Assembly (NCBI RefSeq): GCF_013343115.1
Contig: NZ_CP054570.1
Span: 1,364,001-1,428,000 of the forward strand
Direction: 5' to 3'
DNA length: 64,000 nucleotides
Origin: Streptococcus sanguinis
GTDB taxonomy: Bacteria > Bacillota > Bacilli > Lactobacillales > Streptococcaceae
Of this stretch, positions 1-8,985 are shown piece by piece. Every line of letters starts with the position of its first letter. The stretch's first letter is position 1. The position numbers were made by a program, and so were the translations under genes. The notes under the pieces were generated by a model. It searched no databases and was not told the origin of the DNA. It saw nothing but the letters and a program-made list of their open reading frames with translations.

Positions 1-1382
1 TCGATACTGTAACGAATCCCTTGCACTCCGGCTCCAGAACCCTTAACACCAAGGAATGGGAAGTTATCTGGACCACGTTGGGTCTTATTATTGATGTGTA
101 CAGTACCCACTTCCAGTTTCTCAGCAATTTCAAATGCTTTAGGGAAATCATTTGTAAAGACTGAAGATTGAAGACCAAATTCTGACTGGTTACAGATCTG
201 GATAGCCTCTTCAACGGAAGTCACACGAATAATCGGAAGAACAGGACCAAATGGCTCTTCCCAAGCTAATTTCATATCCAGTGTCACATGGTCAAACAAG
301 GCAGGCCAGATGAGATTTGCTTCACGTTTGATTTCTGTCAGGGCTGATGCTCCCTTTTCTTGAGCATCTTCAATCAAGCCCCAGATGAAATCTGCTGATG
401 CATGATCAATGACTGGTGTGATATCCGCATTATCAAAGGGATTACCAACCGTCAGTTTCTCTACCTCTGCCTGAAGCAGCGCCGCTAATTTATCTGCTAC
501 GCTCTCCATGACAATGACACGTTTAATAGCCGTACAGCGCTGACCGGAATAACTGTATGCCCCGCCAATAATCTGCTTAGCTGCATGCTCCAAGTCGGCA
601 TCTTCCAGCACAACTGCAGCATCCTTACCACCCAATTCAAGCATAATTGGACGCATACCAGCCAACTTACCGATGCGTTCACCGATTGGAGTGGAGCCGG
701 TAAAGTTAATGTAGTTCACTTCCTTATGCTCAATGATGTAGTCCCCGATTTCTGAACCGCGGCCAGTGATGGTATTGAAAACACCAGCAGGCAGACCTGC
801 CTCAGCAAAAGCCTGAGCCAAGAGCAAACCAGAGATTGAGCCTTGAGTAGGTGGCTTAAACATCACGACATTTCCGCCGATAAGCGCAGGAGCAATTTTC
901 GAAGCTGACAGGTTGACTGGGTAATTAAATGGTGCAATGGCCAGTACAACTCCTACAGGCTCACGACGGACCACAGCCAATTTTTTCTTGCTGGCAGCTT
1001 CAAAGCCGCCACCTTCCATAACCTGGCCATGAATACGAATCCCTTCTTCAGCCGCATAGCGAATCAAGTCTGCTGTCCGGACGACTTCTCCGACTGCCGC
1101 TTTGATCCCCTTGGCAACTTCTTTTGCAAGGATTTCACCGATCTTCTCCTGATCGCGCTCCAAAATATCCGCAACCTTATGCAAATAAGCTGCACGTTCA
1201 ACTGCTGAAAGAGCTCGCCAAGCTGGCAAAGCCGCACGAGCGCTCGCCATCGCATAGTCGACCTCTGCCTGAGTCATGGCAGGCACAGTTCCTAAAATCT
1301 CATTGTTGATAGGAGATGAGATGGTAATTTCATTTTCAGAAACTTTCCACTCTCCATTTATATAGTTTTTATATTGTGTCAC
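1..1382 (-). CDS. gapN: NADP-dependent glyceraldehyde-3-phosphate dehydrogenase, C-terminus cut by window edge
   Basis: This gene encodes the non-phosphorylating GAPDH, which oxidises glyceraldehyde-3-phosphate directly to 3-phosphoglycerate and yields cytoplasmic NADPH. It belongs to the aldehyde dehydrogenase superfamily. The catalytic cysteine lies in GQRCTAIK and the ALDH glutamate in ELGGKDAA. The start is a GTG (VTQYKNYING) 7 bases after a strong GGAGGGG ribosome-binding site; no ATG gives the family N-terminus. About 460 codons are present, and the family is about 475 residues, so only roughly 15 C-terminal residues are missing. In streptococci that lack an oxidative pentose phosphate pathway this enzyme is an important NADPH source. 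It lies downstream of ptsHI but behind that operon's terminator and has its own promoter. Confidence 0.95.
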   Translation of the reverse strand, partial: MTQYKNYINGEWKVSENEITISSPINNEILGTVPAMTQAEVDYAMASARAALPAWRALSAVERAAYLHKVADILERDQEKIGEILAKEVAKGIKAAVGEVVRTADLIRYAAEEGIRIHGQVMEGGGFEAASKKKLAVVRREPVGVVLAIAPFNYPVNLSASKIAPALIGGNVVMFKPPTQGSISGLLLAQAFAEAGLPAGVFNTITGRGSEIGDYIIEHKEVNYINFTGSTPIGERIGKLAGMRPIMLELGGKDAAVVLEDADLEHAAKQIIGGAYSYSGQRCTAIKRVIVMESVADKLAALLQAEVEKLTVGNPFDNADITPVIDHASADFIWGLIEDAQEKGASALTEIKREANLIWPALFDHVTLDMKLAWEEPFGPVLPIIRVTSVEEAIQICNQSEFGLQSSVFTNDFPKAFEIAEKLEVGTVHINNKTQRGPDNFPFLGVKGSGAGVQGIRYSI

Positions 1383-1411
1383 TTGTCCCCTCCAAAATGT
1401 TATTAAATATT

Positions 1412-1439
1412 ATTTTACCAAATTTTCTGAAAATTTCAA
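1412..1439 (-). promoter_or_regulatory. gapN promoter
   Basis: A -35 TTGAAA (1434-1439) and a -10 TAAAAT (1412-1417) are separated by 16 bases, about 30 bases upstream of the GTG start. This is a reasonable vegetative promoter in an AT-rich stretch. Confidence 0.5.
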
Positions 1440-1577
1440 CCAAAAGTTATAAATTTAAAGAATTTTTTCACAATTAAGATAGATCATCTAAGTTTGTTCA
1501 TATTAGATCTGCTTATTTTTGTTTTCTTTGATTTCAACTTTATGCTCAAGCTTCACTCTGCCCCTGAAGAAAACTAA

Positions 1578-1608
1578 AAAAGACCAGGAAAATCTCCCTG
1601 ATCTTAAT
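1578..1608 (-). terminator. ptsHI terminator
   Basis: On the minus strand AAGATCAGGGAG, a short T-rich loop and CCTGGTCTT are followed by a run of T. This is a rho-independent terminator just after the ptsI stop, separating ptsHI from gapN. Confidence 0.8.
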
Positions 1609-1616
1609 TTTTCAGA

Positions 1617-3350
1617 TTAATCAAAGTCCAGATATTCTTTTTCAAGCTCAAGAACTTCTTCCATCGTTGCACATTCGGTCAGTGCACGCTGAGCCAATTC
1701 TTCCATCTTCTTCGTATCCAGCTTCTTCATGAGGCTACGAGTCCGAAGAACTGAAGTCGCACTCATAGAGAATTCATCCAGGCCCATACCTACGAGCAAT
1801 GGCACCGCAGTTTGGTCGCCGGCCATTTCTCCACACATACCTGCCCACTTACCTTCAGCATGAGCTGCCTTGATAACATTGTTAATCAAGCGAAGAATAG
1901 ATGGGTTGTATGGTTGATAGAGGTAAGAGACTTGCTCATTCATCCGGTCAGCTGCCATAGTGTACTGGATCAAGTCGTTAGTACCGATAGAGAAGAAGTC
2001 TACTTCCTTGGCAAATTGATCCGCCAACATAGCTGCTGCTGGGATTTCAATCATGATACCCACTTGGATATTGTCTGCTACTGCAACGCCTTCAGCCTGC
2101 AACTTAGCTTTTTCTTCGTCATAAACCGCTTTAGCTTTGCGGAATTCTGTCAGAAGGGCTACCATTGGGAACATGATACGCAATTGTCCATGTACAGAAG
2201 CACGCAAGAGAGCGCGGATTTGTGTACGGAACATAGCATCACCAGTTTCAGAGATAGAGATACGCAAAGCACGGAAACCAAGGAATGGGTTCATTTCATG
2301 CGGCATATCGAAGTAAGGAAGCTCCTTATCTCCACCAATGTCCATTGTACGAACAACTACTGGTTTTCCATTCATTCCTTCAAGCACAGCCTTGTATGCT
2401 TCATACTGCTCATCTTCTGTTGGGAAGTCTTGAGAATCCATGTAAAGGAACTCAGTCCGGTAAAGACCAACTGCTTCTGCACCGTTAGCATTGACACCTT
2501 CAACGTCTTTCGGCGTACCGATATTGGCAGCCAATTCGAAGTGCTTGCCATCTGCAGTCACAGTCTGAGCATCCTTAAGCAATTCCCATTCAGCTTTTTG
2601 CTTAGCATAAGCCTCACCAGCTGCTTTAAATGCTGCGATTTGTTCTTCAGTTGGGTTGATAATCACTTCACCAGTGATACCGTTAGCTGCGATCACATCG
2701 CCGTCTTTTACAAGTTCAGTAATGTTATTAGTTCCCAATACTGCTGCGATTTCAAGCGTACGTGCCATGATAGCAGAGTGGCTTGTCCGTCCGCCGATAT
2801 TGGTTACAAAAGCTTTAACAAATTTCTTATCCAGCTGTGCTGTATCAGAAGGAGTCAAGTCATGAGCAATCACAACTGATTCTTCATTGATAGACGCTGG
2901 GTTTGGCAATTTCTTGCCCAAAAGGTTAGCAAGAACACGCTTCGTCACGTCGCGAATATCTGCCGCACGTTCCTGCATATATGGATTGTCGTCCATGTTT
3001 TCAAAGAGAGTGATAAACATGTCCGTTACTTCTTTCAGACCAGCTTCTGCATTGGTCTTTTTCGCACGGATTGTTTCTTTGATTTGCCCAACCATTTCAG
3101 GGTCAGCAAGTACCATTAAGTGAGCGTCAAACACCTGAGCGGCTTCCTCACCAAGGCTATCTACTGCTTTCTCACGGATAACAGAAAGCTCGTTCTGTGA
3201 AGCTTCAAGAGCTGCATCCAAACGAGCCTCTTCTGCATTCGTATCTTCGACTGAAACAGTCTCAAATGATAAATCCGGTTGAACTAATAGATATGCCTTA
3301 GCAACGGCAACACCGTCAGATGCTGCAATTCCTTTAAGCATTTCTGTCAT
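1617..3350 (-). CDS. ptsI: Phosphoenolpyruvate-protein phosphotransferase (PTS Enzyme I)
   Basis: Enzyme I takes phosphate from PEP and passes it to HPr, starting sugar uptake by every PTS permease. The phospho-accepting histidine is in [12 protein letters not shown] near residue 190. The PEP-binding barrel follows, with YRTEFLYMD and, near the C-terminus, the active-site cysteine in [10 protein letters not shown] chose the ATG of [10 protein letters not shown], giving 577 residues, the usual streptococcal length. A longer upstream frame exists but runs back into ptsH and has no family match there. The stop of ptsH lies one base before this ATG, so the two genes are translationally coupled. 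Confidence 0.97.
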   Translation of the reverse strand: MTEMLKGIAASDGVAVAKAYLLVQPDLSFETVSVEDTNAEEARLDAALEASQNELSVIREKAVDSLGEEAAQVFDAHLMVLADPEMVGQIKETIRAKKTNAEAGLKEVTDMFITLFENMDDNPYMQERAADIRDVTKRVLANLLGKKLPNPASINEESVVIAHDLTPSDTAQLDKKFVKAFVTNIGGRTSHSAIMARTLEIAAVLGTNNITELVKDGDVIAANGITGEVIINPTEEQIAAFKAAGEAYAKQKAEWELLKDAQTVTADGKHFELAANIGTPKDVEGVNANGAEAVGLYRTEFLYMDSQDFPTEDEQYEAYKAVLEGMNGKPVVVRTMDIGGDKELPYFDMPHEMNPFLGFRALRISISETGDAMFRTQIRALLRASVHGQLRIMFPMVALLTEFRKAKAVYDEEKAKLQAEGVAVADNIQVGIMIEIPAAAMLADQFAKEVDFFSIGTNDLIQYTMAADRMNEQVSYLYQPYNPSILRLINNVIKAAHAEGKWAGMCGEMAGDQTAVPLLVGMGLDEFSMSATSVLRTRSLMKKLDTKKMEELAQRALTECATMEEVLELEKEYLDFD

Positions 3351-3351
3351 A

Positions 3352-3615
3352 TTAAGCCAATCCTTCTTTTTCCATTGTTTCAGAGATTGCAGCGATAGCA
3401 TCGTCTGCATCTGCACCTTCAGCTGAGATCTTAACATCAGCTCCTTGGCCAACACCGAGACTCATAACACCCATGATAGATTTCAAGTTTACTGATTTAC
3501 CTTTGTATTCAAGCGTGATGTCTGAAGCGAATTTGCTAGCAGTTTGAACCAACAAAGTTGCTGGACGTGCGTGAATACCTGTTTCTGCTACAATGTGGAA
3601 ATCTTTAGAAGCCAT
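3352..3615 (-). CDS. ptsH: Phosphocarrier protein HPr
   Basis: HPr is the small cytoplasmic phosphate carrier between Enzyme I and the sugar-specific EIIA proteins, and with CcpA it is the main signal for carbon catabolite repression in Gram-positives. His15 in GIHARPAT is the catalytic phosphorylation site. Ser46 in LKSIMG is the regulatory site of HPr kinase/phosphorylase. At 87 residues it has the standard length. An AAGGAG ribosome-binding site precedes the ATG. It is the first gene of ptsHI, one base from ptsI. Several cre sites elsewhere in this window (arc locus) would be read out through its Ser46-phosphorylated form. Confidence 0.97.
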   Translation of the reverse strand: MASKDFHIVAETGIHARPATLLVQTASKFASDITLEYKGKSVNLKSIMGVMSLGVGQGADVKISAEGADADDAIAAISETMEKEGLA

Positions 3616-3676
3616 AGTTAGACTCTCCTTTTAAAAAATTCTTTTTGAGTTATTGTGATAACCCTTACAAGTTGAT

Positions 3677-3705
3677 ATTATATCACCTTTTGAAATCTTT
3701 TTCAA
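3677..3705 (-). promoter_or_regulatory. ptsHI promoter
   Basis: TTGAAA (3700-3705), a 17-base spacer and a perfect TATAAT (3677-3682) lie about 60 bases upstream of ptsH. The leader has a small GTTAT/ATAAC hairpin. Confidence 0.75.
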
Positions 3706-4070
3706 GAATTTTATAGCCCGCTTACAAAATATTTCTTAGGAAATGAAAACTCTTCTTATTATATTGAAGAGAGAATTTTCGAGCAAAATCCCACATTTCC
3801 CAAGCTTTATTCAAAAAAGTCTGCCACCAAATTTTCAATTGTTAATTTCTTATTTTATGGGAACTAATTGTTATAAAATAAGAATATAAACTCCTCCCTC
3901 CACTCCTCCTAGTGATTCCCTAAATTCTGTAACACAAGATATTGGATTTTTGTTTTTGGCGGAAAAGCTACTAGTCATTTTTCTAACATTTTAAGACTTG
4001 TTTAAGCATTGCTGCATCAGCATTTTGCTCCTTTTCTGCAATTTTTCACTTCTTTTCACTGCTTATACAA
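3706..4070. other. Gene-free stretch with inverted repeat and CiaR-type repeat
   Basis: No coding region is supported here. Three things stand out. A perfect 12-bp inverted repeat (arms 3847-3858 and 3873-3884, 14-base spacer) has no T tract. A pyrimidine stretch of CTCC repeats at 3891-3910 would pair with ribosome-binding sites if transcribed on the plus strand. A perfect TTTAAG-N5-TTTAAG direct repeat at 3990-4006 matches the CiaR binding motif of streptococci. I cannot join these into one convincing small RNA gene, because no good promoter follows the CiaR repeat. Confidence 0.4.
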
Positions 4071-4126
4071 ACACTATATATTGTATTGCAATCTATCCTA
4101 TAACAAAATATCACACAATATTTAGT
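4071..4126 (+). promoter_or_regulatory. Pair of NrdR-like boxes
   Basis: ACACTATATATTGT (4071-4084) and ACACAATATTTAGT (4113-4126) resemble the NrdR operator consensus. They are 42 bases apart start to start, four helical turns, as expected for cooperative binding. They lie directly upstream of the nrdH promoter. NrdR is the dNTP/ATP-sensing repressor of ribonucleotide reductase genes. Confidence 0.65.
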
Positions 4127-4135
4127 TCAAAACTA

Positions 4136-4164
4136 TTGACATTCTATTTTCTTTTAGATATACT
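4136..4164 (+). promoter_or_regulatory. nrdHEF promoter
   Basis: TTGACA (4136-4141), a 17-base spacer and TATACT (4159-4164) form a near-consensus sigma-A promoter about 48 bases upstream of nrdH. Confidence 0.8.
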
Positions 4165-4212
4165 AGTTTCGTATTATTTAAAAGAAAAAACGAAAGTTTA
4201 GAGGAATTTTTA

Positions 4213-4431
4213 ATGGTAACTATTTACTCAAAAAACAACTGCGTTCAGTGCAAAATGACCAAGCGCTTCTTAGATACTAATCATGTAGAATACCGCGAAA
4301 TCAACTTGGATGAACAGCCAGAATTCATTGACCATGTCAAAGATCTTGGTTTCAATACTGCTCCTGTGATTCAGACAGCAACTGAGGCATTTTCTGGTTT
4401 CCAACCTGGTAAATTGAAAAAACTGTCTTAA
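4213..4431 (+). CDS. nrdH: Glutaredoxin-like protein NrdH
   Basis: NrdH is the thiol electron donor for class Ib ribonucleotide reductase. It reduces the C-terminal cysteine pair of NrdE and is itself reduced by thioredoxin reductase. The redox motif CVQC is at residues 10-13 within a thioredoxin fold of 72 residues, the usual size. A GAGGAA ribosome-binding site precedes the ATG. It heads nrdH-nrdE-nrdF. No nrdI, the flavodoxin that activates a dimanganese NrdF, lies in the window. Confidence 0.95.
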   Translation: MVTIYSKNNCVQCKMTKRFLDTNHVEYREINLDEQPEFIDHVKDLGFNTAPVIQTATEAFSGFQPGKLKKLS

Positions 4432-4504
4432 TGTAGTTTATTTTGAGGGCGGCGCGCCTTGATTGGGAGATAAACTAAAAGACAGATTATCAGGGCAAAC
4501 TGCA

Positions 4505-4534
4505 GCTCCTATGCTCATAGGGGCCGTTTCTTTT
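4505..4534 (+). terminator. Terminator-like hairpin between nrdH and nrdE
   Basis: GCTCCTAT, a GCTC loop and ATAGGGGC form an 8-bp stem with one G-U pair, followed by a T-rich stretch. It would act as an attenuator or processing site, leaving nrdH more abundant than nrdEF. A second, smaller hairpin (GCGGA/TCCGC, 4540-4555) follows before the nrdE ribosome-binding site. Confidence 0.5.
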
Positions 4535-4591
4535 GTAAGGCGGATATTTTTCCGCTAGCTAATTATCTTATTTATATAGAAAAGGAAAAAC

Positions 4592-6751
4592 ATGGGACTC
4601 AAACATTTAGAGGATGTGACATACTTCCGACTCAACAACGAAATCAACCGTCCAGTTAATGGTCAGATTATGCTTCATAAAGATCAAGAAGCCTTAAAAG
4701 CTTTTTTTAAAGAAAACGTTGAGCCAAACACCAAGCAATTTTCTTCTATCACAGAAAAAATTAAATATTTAATAGAAGAAAACTATTTGGAAAAGGAATT
4801 TATTGAACTTTATTCTCCTGAATACATCGAGGAGCTGACTGCTTTTATCCATGCTCAAGATTTCAAGTTTAAATCTTTCATGGCTGCTTATAAGTTCTAC
4901 AACCAGTATGCCCTGAAGACAAATGATGGCGAATACTATCTGGAAAGCATGGAAGATCGGGTACTCTTCAACGCCCTCTACTTTGCCAACGGAGATGAAG
5001 CCATTGCCAAGGATATTGCCAATGAAATTATCCACCAGCGCTACCAACCTGCTACACCAAGCTTCCTCAACGCTGGTCGGGCTCGTCGTGGTGAATTGGT
5101 TTCCTGTTTCCTCATCCAAGTAACAGATGACATGAACTCTATCGGCCGCTCCATCAACTCTGCCCTGCAATTGTCTCGTATCGGAGGCGGGGTCGGTATT
5201 TCCCTCAGCAATCTGCGGGAAGCTGGAGCACCTATCAAGGGCTATGAAGGTGCTGCATCTGGGGTTGTGCCTGTTATGAAACTCTTTGAGGACAGTTTCT
5301 CTTACTCTAACCAGTTGGGCCAACGTCAGGGAGCTGGGGTTGTTTACCTCAATGTCTTCCACCCAGATATCATCGCCTTCCTTTCTACCAAGAAAGAAAA
5401 TGCCGACGAAAAAGTTCGGGTTAAAACCCTCTCACTCGGTGTTGTCATTCCGGATAAGTTCTACGAATTAGCGCATAAAAATGAAGAAATGTACCTCTTC
5501 AGCCCATATTCTGTTGAACGCGAGTACGGTGTACCATTTGCCTACCTTGACATCACTGAAAAATATGATGAGTTGGTCGCTAATCCAAATATCACTAAGA
5601 CTAAGATCAAGGCCCGTGATTTGGAAACAGAAATTTCTAAACTCCAACAAGAATCTGGCTACCCTTATGTCGTAAACATTGATACAGCCAACCGTTCAAA
5701 TCCAATCGACGGTAAAATCATCATGAGTAATCTTTGCTCTGAAATCCTACAGGTACAAGAGCCTAGCCTCTTGAATGATGCGCAAGAGTATCTTCACCTG
5801 GGGACAGATGTATCATGTAACTTGGGCTCTACGAACGTTGTCAACATGATGACTTCGCCTGACTTTGGAAAATCCATCCGGACTATGACACGCGCCCTGA
5901 CCTTTGTCACAGACAGCTCACACATCACAGCTGTGCCTTCTATCGACAATGGTAACAGTCTGGCGCATACCTTTGGTCTGGGAGCTATGGGACTGCACAG
6001 CTACTTGGCTCAGCAGTTGATTGATTATGGATCAGCGGAAGCTGTAGAGTTCACTAGCATCTACTTCATGCTTATGAACTACTGGACTTTAGTTGAGTCT
6101 AACAATATCGCTCGCGAGCGTGGCGTGACCTTCCATAACTTTGAAAAATCTGATTATGCCAACGGCACTTACTTTGACAAGTACCTGACGGGTGAATTTG
6201 TACCTAAGTCTGACCGTGTCAAAGAACTCTTTGCAAGCATCTTTATCCCATCTGCAGAGGATTGGGCAGAGTTGCGTGACAAGATCAAGGCTGATGGTCT
6301 CTACCATCAAAACCGCCTAGCTGTTGCACCAAATGGCTCTATCAGCTACATCAATGACGTTTCTGCTTCAATTCACCCAATTACCCAGCGGATCGAAGAA
6401 CGTCAAGAAAAGAAAATCGGTAAGATCTACTATCCTGCTGCTGGTCTGTCAACTGAGACTATTCCTTACTACACCAGCGCCTATGACATGGACATGCGCA
6501 AGGTTATCGATGTCTATGCAGCCGCAACTGAGCACGTGGACCAAGGTCTTTCCCTGACTCTCTTTATGCGCAGTGATATCCCTAAAGGTCTTTACGAATG
6601 GAAAAAAGAAAGCAAGCAAACAACCCGCGATCTTTCTATCCTGCGTAACTACGCCTTCAACAAGGGAATCAAGTCCATCTACTACGTCCGCACCTTTACT
6701 GATGATGGCGGCGAAGTAGGTGCCAACCAATGTGAAAGCTGTGTCATCTAA
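4592..6751 (+). CDS. nrdE: Class Ib ribonucleoside-diphosphate reductase, alpha subunit
   Basis: NrdE is the catalytic subunit that reduces ribonucleoside diphosphates to deoxy forms under aerobic conditions. It works with NrdF, which holds the radical cofactor. Visible hallmarks are the N-terminal active-site cysteine in SCFLIQ, the NLCSEI motif carrying the central catalytic cysteine and glutamate, and the mobile C-terminal tail CESCVI that NrdH reduces. Its 719 residues match the family. An AAAAGGAAA ribosome-binding site precedes the ATG. The 160 bases after nrdH hold two hairpins. Confidence 0.96.
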   Translation: MGLKHLEDVTYFRLNNEINRPVNGQIMLHKDQEALKAFFKENVEPNTKQFSSITEKIKYLIEENYLEKEFIELYSPEYIEELTAFIHAQDFKFKSFMAAYKFYNQYALKTNDGEYYLESMEDRVLFNALYFANGDEAIAKDIANEIIHQRYQPATPSFLNAGRARRGELVSCFLIQVTDDMNSIGRSINSALQLSRIGGGVGISLSNLREAGAPIKGYEGAASGVVPVMKLFEDSFSYSNQLGQRQGAGVVYLNVFHPDIIAFLSTKKENADEKVRVKTLSLGVVIPDKFYELAHKNEEMYLFSPYSVEREYGVPFAYLDITEKYDELVANPNITKTKIKARDLETEISKLQQESGYPYVVNIDTANRSNPIDGKIIMSNLCSEILQVQEPSLLNDAQEYLHLGTDVSCNLGSTNVVNMMTSPDFGKSIRTMTRALTFVTDSSHITAVPSIDNGNSLAHTFGLGAMGLHSYLAQQLIDYGSAEAVEFTSIYFMLMNYWTLVESNNIARERGVTFHNFEKSDYANGTYFDKYLTGEFVPKSDRVKELFASIFIPSAEDWAELRDKIKADGLYHQNRLAVAPNGSISYINDVSASIHPITQRIEERQEKKIGKIYYPAAGLSTETIPYYTSAYDMDMRKVIDVYAAATEHVDQGLSLTLFMRSDIPKGLYEWKKESKQTTRDLSILRNYAFNKGIKSIYYVRTFTDDGGEVGANQCESCVI

Positions 6752-6897
6752 CAAGAGATTTTAGAAAAAGAAAAGGAAATTCGACCACGTCGCAATTTTA
6801 CTTTCCTCATCATGAACAGGAAGGTGAAATCGTGGAGCATTGGGACAGTATCCAAGAAGTGATAGCTGATACCACATCAGGTCGTACCATCTACTAA
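6736..6897 (+). pseudogene. Remnant of a SnoaL-like (NTF2-fold) gene, C-terminus only
   Basis: Between nrdE and nrdF an open stretch without a usable start codon ends at TAA 6895-6897. Its last part reads GEIVEHWDSIQEV and ends GRTIY. The motif EGEIVEHWD-IQ is typical of the C-terminal strand of SnoaL-like/NTF2-like small proteins. Only about 35 residues are recognisable, of a fold normally about 120-140 residues. It looks like the tail of a deleted gene left as spacer. The frame is unrelated to nrdE. It could be non-functional sequence carrying the nrdF ribosome-binding site. Confidence 0.6.
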
Positions 6898-6907
6898 AGG
6901 AGAACGA

Positions 6908-7867
6908 ATGCAAACTTACTATAAAGCCATTAACTGGAACGCTATTGAAGATGTCATCGATAAGTCCACCTGGGAAAAACTGACCGAGCAATTCTGGCTG
7001 GATACGCGGATTCCCCTATCCAATGACCTGGATGACTGGAGAAAGCTGTCTCACAAGGAAAAAGATCTGGTCGGCAAAGTCTTCGGCGGCTTGACCCTGC
7101 TGGATACCCTCCAGTCTGAGTCTGGTGTGGATGCCCTGCGCAAGGATGTCCGCACTGCCCACGAAGAAGCTGTCTTCAACAACATTCAATTTATGGAATC
7201 CGTTCACGCCAAGTCCTACTCTTCTATCTTTTCTACGCTCAATACCAAGTCAGAAATTGATGAAATCTTTGCTTGGACCAACACCAATCCATACCTGCAA
7301 AAGAAAGCTGAGATTATCAACGAGATTTACCTGAACGGTACAGCTCTGGAAAAGAAAATAGCCAGCGTTTTCTTGGAAACCTTCCTCTTCTACTCTGGTT
7401 TCTTTACTCCGCTCTACTATCTGGGCAACAACAAACTGGCTAACGTTGCTGAGATTATCAAGCTGATTATCCGTGATGAATCTGTCCATGGAACCTATAT
7501 CGGCTACAAGTTCCAGCTAGCTTTTAACGAGCTGCCAGAAGACGAGCAAGAAAAACTCAAAGAATGGATGTATGACCTGCTCTACACCCTCTATGAAAAT
7601 GAAGAAGGCTATACTGAAAGCCTGTATGACACAGTCGGCTGGACCGAAGAGGTCAAGACCTTCCTGCGCTACAATGCCAACAAGGCTCTGATGAATCTGG
7701 GACAGGATCCCCTCTTCCCAGACTCAGCGGACGATGTCAATCCTATCGTTATGAACGGTATCTCAACCGGTACTTCCAACCATGACTTCTTCTCCCAAGT
7801 GGGTAACGGCTACCTGCTGGGCGAAGTTGAAGCCATGCAGGATGACGACTATAATTACGGTTTATAA
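6908..7867 (+). CDS. nrdF: Class Ib ribonucleoside-diphosphate reductase, beta subunit
   Basis: NrdF carries the dinuclear metal site (Mn or Fe) and tyrosyl radical that drive catalysis in NrdE. The ligand-bearing helices are visible as FMESVHAKSYS and IRDESVHGTYIGYKF, with the E-x-x-H pattern in each. Its 319 residues are typical. An AAAGGAG ribosome-binding site lies 5 bases upstream of the ATG. It is the last gene of the operon, closed by a strong terminator. Confidence 0.96.
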   Translation: MQTYYKAINWNAIEDVIDKSTWEKLTEQFWLDTRIPLSNDLDDWRKLSHKEKDLVGKVFGGLTLLDTLQSESGVDALRKDVRTAHEEAVFNNIQFMESVHAKSYSSIFSTLNTKSEIDEIFAWTNTNPYLQKKAEIINEIYLNGTALEKKIASVFLETFLFYSGFFTPLYYLGNNKLANVAEIIKLIIRDESVHGTYIGYKFQLAFNELPEDEQEKLKEWMYDLLYTLYENEEGYTESLYDTVGWTEEVKTFLRYNANKALMNLGQDPLFPDSADDVNPIVMNGISTGTSNHDFFSQVGNGYLLGEVEAMQDDDYNYGL

Positions 7868-7870
7868 GAC

Positions 7871-7912
7871 AAAAAACCCCTCTTTCCAAAATATGGAAAG
7901 AGGGGTTTTGTA
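7871..7912. terminator. Strong bidirectional terminator after nrdF
   Basis: AACCCCTCTTTCC, a short loop and GGAAAGAGGGGTT form a 13-bp perfect stem with T runs on both sides. It ends nrdHEF and probably also the oppositely oriented lipid kinase gene. Confidence 0.92.
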
Positions 7913-7978
7913 ATCTAAACTAGCAAGGAGAACAGATAAAGCAAACATCATCTAGCTTTTCTGAACTTCCCAAAATAA

Positions 7979-8866
7979 TTAGTAATACACATTCAAGTGA
8001 GATGGCAAGACACGAATCGTTACTGGCAATTGGTCGCCCTCATCTCCGTCAACGTTGACGCTGAGCTCTGCGTTTGCATCAGCCAACTCAACTGTGATTT
8101 CCTTAAAGGTTAGATACTCGATATTATCACTTTCTTCACCATTGCCCGAAATCAAATCTGGAACAGAAACCAAGGTGTCCAAGAGATTTTTATCCTTAAG
8201 ATACAAGAGATGGAGCAAGCCATCATTGACAGTGGCTTCAGGGAGAATACTCTCGAAACCTCCGATTGAGTTGGTAGAGCCAATCAAGAGTGTGCTGCTC
8301 TTTATCGTGCGCTCCTCTCCATCAATCTTCAAGTGAAATTCGTAAAAACTAGTATCCATCAACTGCTTGAAACCAGAGATAAAGTAGGCAAACTTACCCC
8401 ACTTGGTCTTGTCTTCAGAATCTACATTGTTGATCGACTCTGGAATAGTTCCAATGGCAACCACATTCATAAAGTACTGGTCATTAATCTTGCCGATATC
8501 AAGTGGTTTGACTTTGTTGATATCCAGATTTTGGATGGCTTCTTCAGCGTCTAGGGGAATGCCGAGAGCACGCGCCAAGTCATTGACCGTACCAAGTGGA
8601 AAGAAACCAAAGGTCGGACGATAGTCTAGTTCAGCCAGACCACTGATTCCTTCATTGACAGTTCCATCGCCACCCATGACAAAGACGCTATCATAATGGT
8701 CTTCTGCGGCTTGCTTAGCAAAAGCTGCTGCGTCTCCGCCTTTTTCAGTATGCTTGACCACTACCTCATCGAAACATTCTGCCAGCTTTTCCCTTGCTAA
8801 TTCTTCATAGGACTTGGCTTTTTCTCCTCCTGAGCTAGGGTTGACAATTAATAGGACTTTAGACAT
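7979..8866 (-). CDS. Diacylglycerol/lipid kinase family protein (DagK/BmrU/YegS type)
   Basis: This family phosphorylates diacylglycerol or related lipids at the inner membrane face, feeding phospholipid turnover. The kinase domain is at the N-terminus: the start MSKVLLIVNPSSGG and the nucleotide-binding GGDGTVNEGISGL near residue 85 are diagnostic. The rest is the beta-sandwich half of the fold. At 295 residues it has the usual length. It is a single gene between the nrd terminator and an unrelated operon. Exact lipid specificity cannot be read from sequence. Confidence 0.85.
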   Translation of the reverse strand: MSKVLLIVNPSSGGEKAKSYEELAREKLAECFDEVVVKHTEKGGDAAAFAKQAAEDHYDSVFVMGGDGTVNEGISGLAELDYRPTFGFFPLGTVNDLARALGIPLDAEEAIQNLDINKVKPLDIGKINDQYFMNVVAIGTIPESINNVDSEDKTKWGKFAYFISGFKQLMDTSFYEFHLKIDGEERTIKSSTLLIGSTNSIGGFESILPEATVNDGLLHLLYLKDKNLLDTLVSVPDLISGNGEESDNIEYLTFKEITVELADANAELSVNVDGDEGDQLPVTIRVLPSHLNVYY

Positions 8867-8985
8867 AAGGAAACCTCTTTTCGTTTGATAGCTTATTATA
8901 CCATCCAGAAAACACTTTCACAAGAATTTGAAACTGCTGGCTTTCGAAAGACCAGAAAAGCAGTTTGGTATTTAAACTCCATTCC

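Noticed and set aside
1812-2879. A long open frame of 355 codons on the plus strand.
   Set aside because: It lies wholly antisense to ptsI, has no ribosome-binding site and a composition typical of a shadow frame (rich in Cys, His, Ser and Phe).
3998-4201. A 67-codon open frame before nrdH.
   Set aside because: It runs through the NrdR-like boxes and the nrdH promoter, has no ribosome-binding site and is AT-rich by chance.
4451-4458. The GC-rich palindrome GGCGCGCC after nrdH.
   Set aside because: It stands out in AT-rich DNA, but at 8 bp with no neighbour sites it gives no functional reading.
7868-7978. A possible nrdI or other small gene after nrdF.
   Set aside because: The space is a bidirectional terminator and a short AT-rich gap without any start codon plus ribosome-binding site.
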